DNA from: Symbiodinium sp. CCMP2592
Lineage: Eukaryota; Sar; Dinophyceae; Suessiales; Symbiodiniaceae
Assembly (NCBI GenBank): GCA_905221615.1
Contig: CAJNDT010003369.1
Span: 558,001 to 622,000 of the forward strand
Direction: 5' to 3'
Length of the DNA: 64,000 nt
The translations under genes were made by a program, and so were the position numbers. Below are positions 1 through 9,846 of this stretch, one piece after another. The notes under the pieces are model-generated. The model ran no database searches, had not been told where the DNA came from, and saw only the letters and a list, made by a program, of their open reading frames with translations. Positions within the stretch are counted from its first letter, which is position 1. The number at the start of each line of letters is the position of its first letter.

Positions 1-55
1 ACCGCGAACCCGTAAACCCTAATCCCTGACCAACCCTGAACCTTAAACCCTGGAT

Positions 56-94
56 AGCTTCCTTGAGCCGTAGCCATTTTGGCTCAAGGAAGCT
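56..94. repeat. Fold-back inverted repeat around a DinoSL relic
   Basis: Positions 56-69 (AGCTTCCTTGAGCC) and 81-94 (GGCTCAAGGAAGCT) are perfect reverse complements, leaving an 11-nt loop. The right arm contains the end of the spliced-leader sequence plus the first bases of the mRNA body, so the left arm looks like a copy of the downstream strand. That geometry is expected if a first-strand cDNA folded back and primed on itself. Confidence 0.8.
67..88 (+). other. DinoSL (dinoflagellate spliced leader) relic
   Basis: The 22 bases match the conserved dinoflagellate trans-spliced leader (D)CCGTAGCC...GGCTCAAG, including an allowed G at the first position. The leader is added to mRNAs by trans-splicing, so a genomic copy fused to gene sequence marks a reverse-transcribed mRNA. 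It is not an SL RNA gene: no GT splice donor follows CAAG (next bases GAAGCT). Confidence 0.85.
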
Positions 95-631
95 GTCCTA
101 ACTCGCCGTTGCCAGTCTTTATGACTTCACGCTTTTAAGCTGCTCTGTCTTCGATCACCGGTTCAACACTCTTACGACAGAAAGGAAGATGGATCCTCAC
201 GGAGTTGGCTTCGCTGGCACCCACGACTCCATACCAAGACTAAAGGCAGCAAGTGGACTTACCAGGCTCGCCTTCCACCTCCGGCGCCGGTGCTTGCGCT
301 TGCAGGCACGACGGTTTAGGGTTTGTGGCAGAAATCCTCATCCCGCACGCCAGAACTCGCGCGAGCAGCTGCGTCGACAGAGGTCGACTGGGGATCAGGG
401 AACTCCGACTTCTCAGAAGAGGATGTCGAGCATGGTGACGAGATCCACACTGACGAGGAGTTCGAGCCCAGCAGCGTCATAAAGGTGCTATCCCGAGACG
501 CATTGGGAAAGCCAGAGGGAATGTCTGCTGCCAATGTCGAGGCGAATGTTACGTCGACTATTTGCCCCAGGGGGAGAGAAATCGAACAACGTTCATGCCG
601 TCGGGTCAGAAGCAAGTTTCCAGCAGCGTAA
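95..631 (+). pseudogene. Retrocopy of a trans-spliced mRNA, probably degenerate
   Basis: Sequence directly downstream of the DinoSL relic. An ATG in good context (GGAAGATGG) at 189 opens a 97-codon frame. A different frame from about 318 to 628 is acidic and protein-like (snippets VDWGSGNSDFSEEDVEHG, GKPEGMSAANVEANV). The frames change near 311-321, where a TTTAGGG motif puts a TAG stop in the second frame. Removing 8 bases there would join the two. No family recognised. Best read as an intronless retrocopy broken near a small telomere-like insertion. Confidence 0.45.
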
Positions 632-1014
632 CTATCTCTGAAACTTAGGCATTAAAGTACCTATATAGGGACCCATTTAAGGCTTAAGCATCTACTATAA
701 AGGTACACGGGGCCTCACCCGCTTTGAGACGTACTTGGTTCCCCAGTAGTACGCTTGTGCGTTTTCCATTTGGTCTCCTGATTAAACCAAAATACTAGGA
801 CAAAGGGTATTAAGGGGCTATGGGGGAAACCTGGGATGTGAAGGCTCTGCGGTTTAGGCTTTCGGGTTAACGGCTTTAGGGTTAAGCTCAGGCTTTTGGA
901 CCAGGATTTGAGCCTGGGTCGTCTGTTGTCTGTTGGGGTTTAGGGTTCTCTTTTCTATCATAGGTTTCCTACGCCCGGGTTCGCTCGGGATTCAAACAAG
1001 GTTATGACGGATAG

Positions 1015-1146
1015 TGGATCCTCTCTTCTACCTTCAAGAAGTGGTGGTTTAGCGAGCAACGCTTTGGTGTAACAGCGGGGCTTGTGCAAGGAGATTGCCA
1101 AAGGGATCTGCTTCAGGGGGCAGGCAGAAGATCCGGAATAAAGTAG
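1015..1146 (+). CDS. Candidate exon, unknown protein
   Basis: Open + frame of 43 codons ending at TAG 1144-1146, with protein-like composition (WILSSTFKKWWFSEQRFG...). An AG dinucleotide precedes it. No recognised domain, no transcript evidence. Confidence 0.35.
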   Translation, partial: WILSSTFKKWWFSEQRFGVTAGLVQGDCQRDLLQGAGRRSGIK

Positions 1147-1434
1147 TTATTTGGACTCGCCCACAGAGTTGAAGGCATAAACTGTAGGATCGCATCCTGC
1201 AGATTGTGTAAGATATGCCGTGGTTCGGGAAAGTCTTCCTTTAAGGGATCCTCTAATAAAAGGGTTTCTATAGAGGACTAGGGTTCAGGGTTTAACGGTT
1301 CAGGGTTGAGGCTTCAAGGCTCTGGATTTAAAGGTTTAGGGCCTTGGGGCTTGGTCGTTAGGCTTACGGGCGAGCTTGAGTTTTTAGAATGGTGCAAGGG
1401 CGTACGGGCTTAGTTTTAGTTTCAGGATGTGCGG

Positions 1435-1533
1435 TTTTACGGTTTGAAAGTTTTACCGTAAGTATAATAGGAATATCATAGGGCCGTACTATAATCCTTA
1501 TAGTCACTATTATAGGGTGGGGGCAGCTTCTAA
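1435..1533. repeat. PIR-K palindromic element, copy 1
   Basis: Right half ...CTATTATAGGGTGGGGGCAGC resembles the copy at 37046-37136 (ATTACAGGGTGGGGGCAGC), with the shared core GGGCC-TA-TATAATCCTT. Left arm poorly preserved. Confidence 0.5.
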
Positions 1534-1576
1534 GACTTACCGTTTGGGGCCTTGCGGATTGCAGGTCAAGGGTCTA

Positions 1577-1696
1577 CTTGGAAGGGCAGGGGACTTAGTA
1601 AGTAGGTTATAAGTAGGGTTATAATTGGGGTAACTCCATGTAGGGTACTTTTAACTCTACTTATAGCCTGCTTACTAAGTCCCTTGCCCCTCCAAG
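1577..1696. repeat. PIR-A palindromic MITE-like element
   Basis: About 120 bp; arms CTTGGAAGGGCAGGGGACTT and its near reverse complement at 1676-1696; flanked by TA on both sides, a 2-bp target duplication. Confidence 0.8.
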
Positions 1697-1728
1697 TACA
1701 GGGTGCAGAGTTTCAGAGTTCCACGAGT

Positions 1729-1837
1729 CCCAGAGATTCCAATATCCCTTAATTAAGGAATATACCTTAAATTATAGTAGGATCCCTAATATGATTTAAG
1801 GAATATTCCTTAATTAAGGGATATTGGAGTCTCTGGG
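1729..1837. repeat. PIR-B palindromic MITE-like element
   Basis: 109 bp. Arms CCCAGAGATTCCAATATCCC and GGGATATTGGAGTCTCTGGG with internal TTAATTAAGG; flanked by GT on both sides. Confidence 0.85.
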
Positions 1838-2001
1838 GTCTTTCAGGTTGAGGGTTTTGGTGGTTAGGGGTACTGAAGAATGTAGGCTGGAGTTGTAGGA
1901 GTTTGGGTCTGTTGTTTAGGATATATGCTTTAGTAGTTGAGGTTTAGAAGTTTAAGATTTCGGATTCATGTGCGTGCGTAGGGCATGTAGGGTATATTCA
2001 G

Positions 2002-2093
2002 CAAGGCGCCATGACCCGCACCCCACGATTCCAAGCTGCAAACGTCAAAGCCCTTACAACCTCACTCGTGCCAGCCAAACCCGGCCCTCTGAA
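2002..2093 (+). CDS. Candidate exon, low support
   Basis: Follows TATTCAG; reads QGAMTRTPRFQAANVKALTT... in one open frame until it enters CCCTAAA repeat. Composition is plausible, but telomere-like DNA also gives open frames. Confidence 0.22.
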
Positions 2094-2574
2094 AGCTCAT
2101 ACTCCTAAACCCTAAAGCCTAAACCCTAAAAGTCCTAAACCCTAAACCCCGAAACCCCTAAACCCCTACCCTCTGAACCCTAAACCCTATCCCGAACCCG
2201 ACACCCGGCAAACGAGGCTACGGTCTGGTCGTACCGCTCCTGGCGTTTGGTCATCACCTCAGCGGGAACGCTTTTGGGGTTTAGGGTTGCGTTTCGGGCG
2301 TGGGGTTTGGAGTTGGGTGGTAAACAACAAACCCTACTGCTGAGGTGATGACAGGGTTTGGAAAGGGATTCGGAAATTCGATGTTGCTGTGGTGCAAAAC
2401 GTAAGGTGTGAAGCGGTCTGGGTCTTCAAGCGTGTCGGGGTAGTTTGGGGATGTTTAGGGTTTAGTGCTTTGGGTTTGGGGCTTAGGGTTTGTTGTGCCT
2501 TATCCCTGGGATGCTCGAAAAGGTCCGATTAGCTTTAAAATAAGTCTGAGGGTTCGAGAGCAGGGCTGTAGACT

Positions 2575-2690
2575 CCTACCCTACCCCTTTTTGTAGGGTA
2601 TCTACTCATCCATACAGCAGATCCTAACCATAGAACCAGGCACCCTAAAACAGGGGGTAGGGAATAAGCCTCTAGGTAGGGCTGCAGACG
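2575..2690. repeat. PIR-M palindromic element, copy 1
   Basis: Inverted-repeat block running CCTACCCCTTTTTGTAGGG...AGGGGGTAGG; a shorter relative lies at 58598-58683. Confidence 0.45.
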
Positions 2691-2692
2691 TA

Positions 2693-2818
2693 TTTGGAGG
2701 GTCATGGGACGTAGTAAGTAGGGTTATAAGTACCTTAATTGGGGTGGTAAGTACTTATAACTGAAGTTATCCTATTATACTTATAACCCCAATTACTAAA
2801 GTCCCGTGATCCATTCAG
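2693..2818. repeat. PIR-A element, diverged
   Basis: Arms TTTGGAGGGTCATGGGACGT and the degraded complement near 2800-2818; internal TTATAAGTACCTTAATTGGGG typical of the family. Confidence 0.7.
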
Positions 2819-2863
2819 TAGGGTTTTGGTGTCTAGCTTTGAGCTGGGGAGATTATATAGGGG

Positions 2864-3283
2864 ATGCTGGACTTGAACGTGGACTCGAGGACTCATGCGG
2901 CCTACGGCACAGTGGTGGCAAGTCGCGTCCGCGACAGGTCCGACGTGCTGATCCTGAGGCCGTTCCCACTCTGGCTCTTTCAGCGTGGTGCGGCGGAAGG
3001 TCCCTCACTGCTCCTACGGAACCTTCGGGGCGAGCACATCGACTGGAAAGCTATGCGTGAAGCACGCTGGCCCAGAAGCCGATGCCGAGAATGCAGAGAG
3101 CTGAAAAGCTGGGACCTATTCTCCCATGCAGAGTGGGAACTGACACGAGCCAACCGCGGCGGTCAATGCCTGGCATGTCAAAAGAAGCCCGCCAACAACA
3201 AAGGCCCCCACAAGCGAAGCATCAACCTCAAGGATGGAAGGGGCTTAGAGTCTTTGGGGTTTAGGTTTCGAGTTTACGGTTAA
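2864..3283 (+). CDS. Candidate exon with a Stc1-like Cys4 motif
   Basis: A 139-codon open frame starting just after a PIR-A element; the last 15 or so codons run into TTTAGGG-type sequence and are doubtful. Residues 74-105 hold C-x2-C (CREC), then W/F-rich spacing (SWDLFSHAEWELTRAN), then C-x2-C (CLAC). This is the pattern of a small treble-clef zinc finger such as the Stc1-type domain. I infer zinc binding from spacing only. An intron border probably lies before 3240. Other copies of this domain would settle it. Confidence 0.45.
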   Translation: MLDLNVDSRTHAAYGTVVASRVRDRSDVLILRPFPLWLFQRGAAEGPSLLLRNLRGEHIDWKAMREARWPRSRCRECRELKSWDLFSHAEWELTRANRGGQCLACQKKPANNKGPHKRSINLKDGRGLESLGFRFRVYG

Positions 3284-3725
3284 GGGTTCGGTTTTAGGAT
3301 TCAGGGAAAAGGTTTAGGGTTCTGAGAATAGCTTTAGGGATCAGGGAGTAGGTTTTGATTCAGAGAGTAGGCTTAGGGTTTAGGGAGTAGGTTCGTGGAG
3401 GGATAGTGGGTACTTACATGAACATCAACAACTTGCAATTAAGGTAGCTGCCACCATCATGAATCACGCACACCTGCGGGCAATGAGCCCTGCGCCCTAA
3501 ACTCTCGACCCTTCCTTCAGCCCTGAACCGTGATGGAATATCGATTTTGGAGGTTTAGGGTTTAGGGCTTAGGGAGTTTCGGCTTTAGGGCTTCAAGGAC
3601 TACGTTATATGAGTTATTGCAGGGTGTAGGCCTGCAGCGTAACCCTAAGCCGCAAACCCTTCACCTTACACCTTAAGCCCTATCCCGCCATTGAAGATTC
3701 CTTCCGACCTAAACTTCCAAATCTT
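3241..3725. other. Non-coding, degenerate telomere-like sequence
   Basis: Repeated AGGTTTAGGG / AGGGAGTAGG motifs on the G strand, then C-strand CCCTAA-type motifs near 3640-3700. Nothing coding recognised. Confidence 0.6.
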
Positions 3726-3733
3726 GCTGCCAG

Positions 3734-3778
3734 TTCCACGGCATCATCGCGAACGACGACAAAACAGATGGCCGTCCG
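3734..3778 (+). CDS. Candidate 45-nt micro-exon
   Basis: Bounded by CTGCCAG on the left and GTACCT on the right; 15 codons FHGIIANDDKTDGRP. Clean AG/GT borders and lack of repeat make it a good micro-exon candidate, next to a PIR-F element. Confidence 0.4.
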
Positions 3779-3793
3779 GTACCTAAACCTAGG

Positions 3794-3900
3794 ATCTAGA
3801 GTAGGCCCTTATTCCCTTTTTTGGGGGTTCAGGTCCCCTTATAAGCCCCTGTAAACTAAAAAGGGCACCCTTTTTATTCCTAAGCTACTCTTGGGTCTAG
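3794..3900. repeat. PIR-F palindromic element
   Basis: Arms TCTAGAGTAGGCCCTTATTC / CTACTCTTGGGTCTAG with internal AAAAAGGGCACCCTTTTTATTCC; relatives at 30405-30517, 37979-38087 and 43411-43520. Confidence 0.75.
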
Positions 3901-4604
3901 AAACGAGCGACAGAGACAGTTGTCGAGTCGGGTTGAGGTCGGAATATGGGGGTCGGAGTAATTGGCAATAGGATCCCGATATATATATATATAGATAGAT
4001 AGATAGTCCACGTAAAACAGGACCCAATCCCTTAGGTACTTGGTTTTAGGACAGAAGTTATGTAGGTTAGGATTCTGGCGAGTGTATGATTATTAGGTAC
4101 TTGGACCCTTGGGGTGAGGGCTTTGGGTTTAGGGTTTTCCTGTTTAGGGGTTTAGCGGTTCAGGGTTTAGGGGTTTAGGGTTTAGGGTGAAACGGAAAGC
4201 TAGAGTTTACAAGTGTGACTGTAAGAACTAGATACTTTAACTCGGTTTGCAATCGGTTATGCAGATATTCGCCCAGACGAGTCATACCCTACTACGTTTT
4301 ACGTTCCCATGAGCTTCTAATCCACCATCCTCAAAGAACCCCTCATGATAGCCTTTAAACCCTAAACCCGAGGCCCTAAACCCCACCCGGAAACCACACA
4401 CCCTGAACCCCAAACTCTAAACCTTAAACAGAGCAGAAAAGGGTCGATAAACAGAAGCCGAAGCCATAAACTTTCGACCCTAAACCCTAAACCCTGAACC
4501 CTTCCAAAGCCCAGACTCCGATCTCTGCTGCCCAAGCCCTGACCCCAAAGACACGCATTCCAAGTCCGACGTCAACAAGCTTAAACTCAAAACGCACAGC
4601 ACTA

Positions 4605-4714
4605 CTTGGAGGTTCGTGGGTAGATATAAGTGGAGTTATTATAAGTCCCTTAATCTGTGATGTAACTATAGTTACTTGACGTATCAGCCCACGTATATAC
4701 GATGAACCTCCAAG
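4605..4714. repeat. PIR-A element (GGTTC subtype)
   Basis: Arms CTTGGAGGTTCGTGGGTAG and GATGAACCTCCAAG; flanked by TA on both sides. Confidence 0.75.
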
Positions 4715-4861
4715 TAATGTTTAAGGTTGATGTAGAAGCCGAAGTAAGTATCAATACTGTTCCTTCGGGTTCCCTGTGATAACTATACCACACAGGCGCC
4801 CAAAATCCTCTTCGATCTACTAAGGCCCTTTTGTTGAGGCTTAGGGTCTAGCCATTTTTGG

Positions 4862-5340
4862 GGGCTATTGGAATCAAGGGACACCTTCTTGATACACAAA
4901 ACCCCTAAACCCCAGACCCTAAACCCTGAACCGCTAAACCTCTAAACCCTAAGCCCTTAACCCCTAAACCCCCACCCTAAACCCTAAACCTCCGAATCCT
5001 AAACCCTGAACCCTGAGCCGATCGACCCAAGGTGAACCCCGCATGCGCACCACGAAGAGGAAGGCAGGAGAGGTTTAGGGTTTGGGGTTTAGGGGTTTAG
5101 GGGTTTAGGGGTTTAGGGTTTAGGGTTTAGGGTTCAGGGTTTAGGGTTCAGGGTTTAGGGTTCGGAGGTTTAGGGGTTTAGGGTTCAGGGTTTAGGGTTT
5201 GGGGTTTAGGGTTCATGGAATTCAGAGGTTTCTTTGTCAAAGTTGAGTAACATTTTACATTTTATGGGTATTGAAACCCAATAAGGAATAGTCATGTACT
5301 TTTATAATCCTATCCCAACAATGAATTAGGTTTAGGGTTT
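4862..5340. repeat. Internal telomere-like tract, both orientations
   Basis: C-strand CCCTAAA units at about 4900-5020, then G-strand TTTAGGG units at 5071-5216. The two orientations face each other around a short unique stretch (5020-5070). Confidence 0.85.
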
Positions 5341-5517
5341 AGGGTGCAGGGTCCTGGAACTGAGGTTTAGGTGTTGGGCTGAACCGAACTTCGCTGGGTT
5401 AGGGTGTAGTTTTCGCTATTGGGGTTGGGGGGATCTATGTTCGGTTCGGGTGCGCAGGTAAGGTCTGTAGCAAGGCCGCACATCCTGGGTTGAGGGCTGG
5501 ATTATGCATCATCTCAT

Positions 5518-5632
5518 AGGAGGCCAAAGGGGCTTTCAGCCTATGGGGGGTTTAGTAGGGATTAAGGTTCGCATAATAGGGTTCATATTAAGGAATCCCT
5601 ACCCCGCGAATCTTAAACCCCCCCGTTTGGCC
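5518..5632. repeat. PIR-I palindromic element, copy 1
   Basis: Arms ATAGGAGGCCAAAGGGGCTT and CCGTTTGGCCTCCCAT, with GGGTTTAGTAGGGATTA inside; the second copy is at 38971-39094. Confidence 0.7.
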
Positions 5633-6119
5633 TCCCATTATCATCTTTCGGGCTTCTTGTCTGTGATCCAGTCTTGAGCTGTGTAGTCTGGGTTTCGGGC
5701 TTGTGGTTGGGGCCGCAGGCTTTACTAACCCTAAACTCCTAAACATCCCTAAACTCCTAAACGTCCCTTAAGCCCAAAACTTCATCAGAGTTTCGATTCA
5801 GGGATCTCCGTCTCTTCTTCGCAAAGCAGCAGTCGTCGTCGCCGTAGGGTCCGTAGGGTGTATGCTTTAGAGTTTATTGCTGAGGGTTTGGTGTTTGCGT
5901 AGTCGACGTCGTCGTCCACTGCACAGGGCTTCTGTGTGCAGGGCTTGGTCTACAGGATCTGAAGGTCAGCAAGGTCAGATGGGCTAGAGCGCGGTTGCGC
6001 TGCCCTCACCTTGCAAGCTAATTAATTAGGAGGGTCGTTTGAAACCCTAAGCTGCAAGAACTCCGAGCCTGAACACCTTAAGATTTTGAGCCCTGAGCCC
6101 CTAACCCTAAGCCCTAAAC

Positions 6120-6507
6120 CTAAGCCGAAGCCCTTCCTGCGAGTATTGTGCGCTTGAGCTCAACGATGTCGGTTTGAGAGCTGCCCTTCGGTGGCAATAG
6201 GAGCAACTGCAAGTCAGTAGGGCCAGAAACTTCTGCACTCCTCCAAGTGCCAGACTCCTGTCTGTAAGGCGTGCTCCAAGATTGGGCACTACCCGCGTAG
6301 CTGTCTTCGCGGTGGATGTCCTTCACCCCCTGCTGGCGAATTATCTGCAGCATGGCGTCCACAGGCTTCGTGGCAATACCGGCCCATTTCCGCCGACTTC
6401 ACTGCGGACGCAAATCAGTCGAGGCTCGCGCAACAAGTACAGCGACGGCTCCTTGGTGTTCTCCGGAATCGGAATGTCCTCCGAACTGGACAACCGACTG
6501 GGCTTAG
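6120..6507 (-). pseudogene. Minus-strand gene fragment with a frame change
   Basis: On the minus strand 6507-6390 reads PSRLSSSEDIPIPENTKE... and 6395-6120 reads IATKPVDAMLQIIRQQGVKD... in a frame shifted by one. Both look coding, and the last frame stops at 6120. The plus strand has a weaker alternative with a CCHC-like CKACSKIGHYPRSC at 6263-6304. I prefer minus because of its composition. Family unknown; a frameshift or an unseen intron are both possible. Confidence 0.35.
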
Positions 6508-7322
6508 GCTTCATGCCGTGAATGTCCCGAACCCCTTTACCCTAAGCCCCAAGCTCTTGATCCCGTTAAGGCCAAAGCCAAGCCCCTTAGATCTCAGGCC
6601 CAGATTTCGGGTTTTGGGGTTGGGTGCCTGGCGGTCTTCAGCTATCACGGCTGAAGGGTTTAGGGTTTCGGGTTTCGGGACGCACATTCGGGCAATCCAG
6701 GCGGGGCATGTGGATTTTGGGGTTTCGTAAATTTAGGGTCGGCCAAGACTAAGAAGCGAAAAGCCCTGCTTCCCCCCAAGCCCTAAGCCTAAACCCAAAC
6801 CTAAACCCAAGCCTAAAACCATTTCACCAACCCCAAAACCGGAATCGTAAACCCTAAACCCTAAACCCTAAACGCAGAACCCGAGCCCTGTTGGCTTTGT
6901 GACCCACTGGCTAAGCTCTGAAGCCCAATCTCCAACCCCAGAGAACCTGAGCCCAAAGCCCCAAACCCAAGCGGTTTAGGGTATAGGGTTTAGGGGAGTT
7001 TCGGGAGACCTAAACCCTTTAAGAAGCCAGTGCCTCCTTCAAGCAGATCTGCAGGCAGAAAGATAAGAAGTAACCCCAAACCCTAAAAGCTCCCCTAAAC
7101 TCCACACCCGAAATCCCTAAACCCGAAATTCTAAACCCTAAAGCCCTAAACCCCAAACCCTAAACTCAAAGCCTTAAAACCCTCAAACTTAAACACCAAA
7201 ACCCAACAAGTCTAAACTTGAAACCCTCAAGCCCTAAACCCCAAATAACCCAAAACCCAAAACCCCAAAACCCAATACCCGAAATTCCCCAAACCCTTAA
7301 GGCTCCAAAGCCCTAAACCCTA
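6508..7322. repeat. Degenerate telomere-like tract
   Basis: Mostly CCCTAAA-derived (CCCAAACC, CCCTAAGCC) with a short G-strand part at 6970-7010. Nothing coding recognised. Confidence 0.7.
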
Positions 7323-7643
7323 CTTGGAGGTTCATGGGTAGTATAAGTGGAGTTATACGTCCCTCAATATGGGTTATACCTATAGTTACCCTCCTTATAA
7401 GCCCAGTTATAACTACTTAAAGGATCATGGGACTTAGTAAGTAGGTTATAATTGGGGTTATAAGTCCCCTAAGTGGGGTTATCCTAATTATAACCTACTT
7501 ATAACCTTACTTCCTAAAGCCTTCAAGTAGACCCTAAACCCTAAACCCTTATAGTACCCCTACAGATTCCCTTTAAAGGGGCCCCTTAAGGACCCCCCAA
7601 TTACTAAGTCCCATGAGCCTTCAAGTGCCCATGAACCTCCAAG
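7323..7643. repeat. Nested PIR-A elements with a telomere-repeat core
   Basis: An outer PIR-A (GGTTC subtype) begins at 7323 and its right arm (CCCATGAACCTCCAAG) resumes at 7628-7643. Between lies a second PIR-A starting CTTAAAGGATCATGGG at 7415. Its right side holds CCCTAAACCCTAAACCCTTATAGTACCCC and a second CTAAGTCCCATGAGCCTT arm. This is insertion of one palindrome into another. Confidence 0.75.
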
Positions 7644-7680
7644 TAGACCCAAGGAGCCCCTCAACATTAAAGGCCCTGGC

Positions 7681-7905
7681 CTTAAACCCTAAAGAACCCT
7701 AAAGAACCCTAAAGAACCCTAAAGAGCCCTAAGGAACCCTAAACCCTAAACCCTAGCCCTAAACCCTAAACCCTAGCCCTAAACCTTAAAGAGCCTTAAA
7801 CCTTAAACCCTAAACCGTAGCCCTAAACCCTAAACCCTAGCCCTAAACCTTAAAAGAGCCTTAAACCTTAAACCCTAAACCGTAGCCCTAAAACCTTAAA
7901 GACCA
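7681..7905. repeat. Variant internal telomere-like array
   Basis: Tandem CCCTAAAGAA units, then CCCTAAACCCTAAACCCTAG and CCTTAAAGAG units. Higher-order repetition shows local amplification of a mutated telomere unit. Confidence 0.85.
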
Positions 7906-8264
7906 CTGGCCTTCAGGCAGAAGGATCGGAAGTCAAGTGGGAAGTGAAGTCTGAGGGCCCTGCGAGCCCCTAGTTGAGGCTTCTTTTGTAGGGATCCTTA
8001 AGGGCTCCTTTAAGGGATCTATAGGGTTTAGGGTTTAGGGTCTAGGGTTGAGGGTTCATGGGTTAAGGGTCTAGGATTTAGAGTTTATGGTTAAGGGCTA
8101 AAGGGTTTAGGGTTAAGAGCCTTAGGGCTTAGTTTTTAGGGTTTAGGGTGTGCCGGGTAGAGCTCATCGCGGCTGAGTGCCGGGTAACGTCAGTCTCTTG
8201 AAGCCGCTACTCACTCAATGGCTTTGACTGCATGCGTTCGGCCAGCATAGGCAGGTCACGACCA

Positions 8265-8475
8265 CTTGGAGGTTCGTGGGACTTAGTAAGTAGGGTTATA
8301 GGTACCTTAATTGGGGTTATAAGTAATGATAAATGTAGTTATCTTACTTATAACCCCAATTACTAAGTCCCATGATCCTTTAAGTAGACCCTAAACCCTA
8401 AACCTTTATAGTACCCCTTTAGATCCCTTAAAGTTTAAAAGGGGCCCCAATTACGAAGTCCCATGATCCTTTAAG
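8265..8475. repeat. PIR-A element plus telomere-core extension
   Basis: Complete PIR-A at 8265-8384, then GACCCTAAACCCTAAACCTTTATAGTACCCC, then another CCCATGATCCTTTAAG arm ending at 8475. Confidence 0.75.
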
Positions 8476-8562
8476 CACAAGGCCTGAACTCCAAAAAAAG
8501 TCCACACCCACAGAGCAGGGGCCAGAATGTTTCATCTCAGAGAATGGTCCGGTTCCTGTCAT

Positions 8563-8762
8563 AGCGTGTGTAGTATAGCGGCCTTCATAGACAGAATGGC
8601 GCTCCTTTTTAAAGGGGGGCCATAGGGGATACTATAAGGGCTAGTATAGGGATTCAGTATAGGGGCCTTCATAATTAGAGAAGGGTTCTGGGGCCACTGT
8701 ATTAAAATTATAGTAAGGAGCCCCCAAAATAGTATTGGTAATCATTCAGCCCCTATAGTATG
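8563..8762. repeat. PIR-H palindromic element
   Basis: Inverted-repeat sequence bounded by GGGGCCTTCATAATTAGA-type and ATTCAGCCCCTATAGTA-type arms. The family recurs about ten times (for example 10426, 32135, 44131, 61976, 63845). Confidence 0.55.
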
Positions 8763-9133
8763 CTAGCAGAACAGCAGAACCATGAAGCGTAAACGCTTTG
8801 TAGATGCAAGCTTGGGTGTTCACTACTGCTTCAGGGATTCTTGCTGAGGTATCAAGTCTTGCAATGGCTGCACGGCTTTCTGTTTGCGGTTCGACCCTTT
8901 CAACCCTAAACACCAAGGGTTCAGGTTTTGTTGCTGGTGGGAGTCGCCAGGCCGGACGGAGGCATTTCGGGGCTGTCTCGTGTCTGGGCTTAACTCTTGA
9001 AAAGCTTAAAACAGTAGTTTAGCAATGCTGTGTCGGGACGCGTGCTTTCGAGGCGTTTGCGTTTCCGTTCAAGCGGAATTTCAACGGCTTGGCAAAGGCC
9101 GGAACCTGCCTGGCGGGTGATCCTGCCAGGCTA

Positions 9134-9424
9134 CCGGAGATTCCAATATCCTTTACCAGGCTGTTCAGTGGTACACTTGTTTACTTTCAGGTTTCTGGGT
9201 TCCTATTAGGAACTAAGAAGCCTCAAAACGTATATACTTTTTCCCAGTGGGTTGCTGAACAGCCTAGTTTACTTAAGCAGCGGTGCTGTTTTGACGTAGG
9301 CATAGGCCTATACCCAGCATTGCATATAATGGTGGATATAAGTAGTGTTCCTGAGCAGTAGCTGTTGATTCCTACGGTCAGTGTCAGGTGAGGGCTGCTG
9401 AGTGAGGGATATTGGAGTCTCCGG
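9134..9424. mobile_element. 291-bp element with PIR-B-like ends and a different interior
   Basis: Ends CCGGAGATTCCAATATCC and GGATATTGGAGTCTCCGG match PIR-B arms, but the 250-bp interior is unrelated to the usual PIR-B centre and not palindromic. An open frame at 9089-9361 crosses it without a recognisable domain. It may be a longer relative of the short PIR-B copies. Confidence 0.55.
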
Positions 9425-9726
9425 ACTTTGCCAAATTTGTTTTCTATTTTCCATACGACGACAGCCTACCGATCTGTAGGATTCTGTAGCCGGTCTGATT
9501 GGGCCTACACTTCCCTTGGCCTCAGAGACAAGCTTCGGCAGTTGCAAAGTAATGGAATCTGTCTTGAACCCTAAGCCCTACGTGTTAAACACTGTTTAAG
9601 CATCAAGATTTTAGGTTTAGATGGGAAGTTTCGGGTGCATGGGCTTGTCTGTGAGCGCCGCATCCCGCAGTGCGGACCTGTGAACGGAGCCAAGTAGCAT
9701 GCTAGGCTTCAACTCTGAAGCCTCTA

Positions 9727-9846
9727 CTTAAAGGATCATGGGACTTAGTAAGTAGGTTATAATTGGGGTTATAAGTCCCCTAAGTGGGCTTATCCTAATT
9801 ATAACCTATTTATAACCTTACTTACTAAGTCCCATGAGCCTTTAAG
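9727..9846. repeat. PIR-A element
   Basis: 120 bp; CTTAAAGGATCATGGGACTT ... CCATGAGCCTTTAAG; TA on both sides. Confidence 0.85.

Noticed and set aside
67-120. A spliced-leader RNA gene
   Set aside because: The leader is not followed by a GT donor or an intron-like SL RNA body; it continues into mRNA-like sequence.
1577-1696. Rho-independent terminators or a CRISPR array formed by the palindromes
   Set aside because: The hairpins are about 110 bp, dispersed, have 2-bp target duplications and lack T runs or regular spacers.
6221-6505. Plus-strand zinc-knuckle exon (CKACSKIGHYPRSC)
   Set aside because: The minus-strand reading of the same bases is longer and more protein-like; a single CCHC match can arise by chance.
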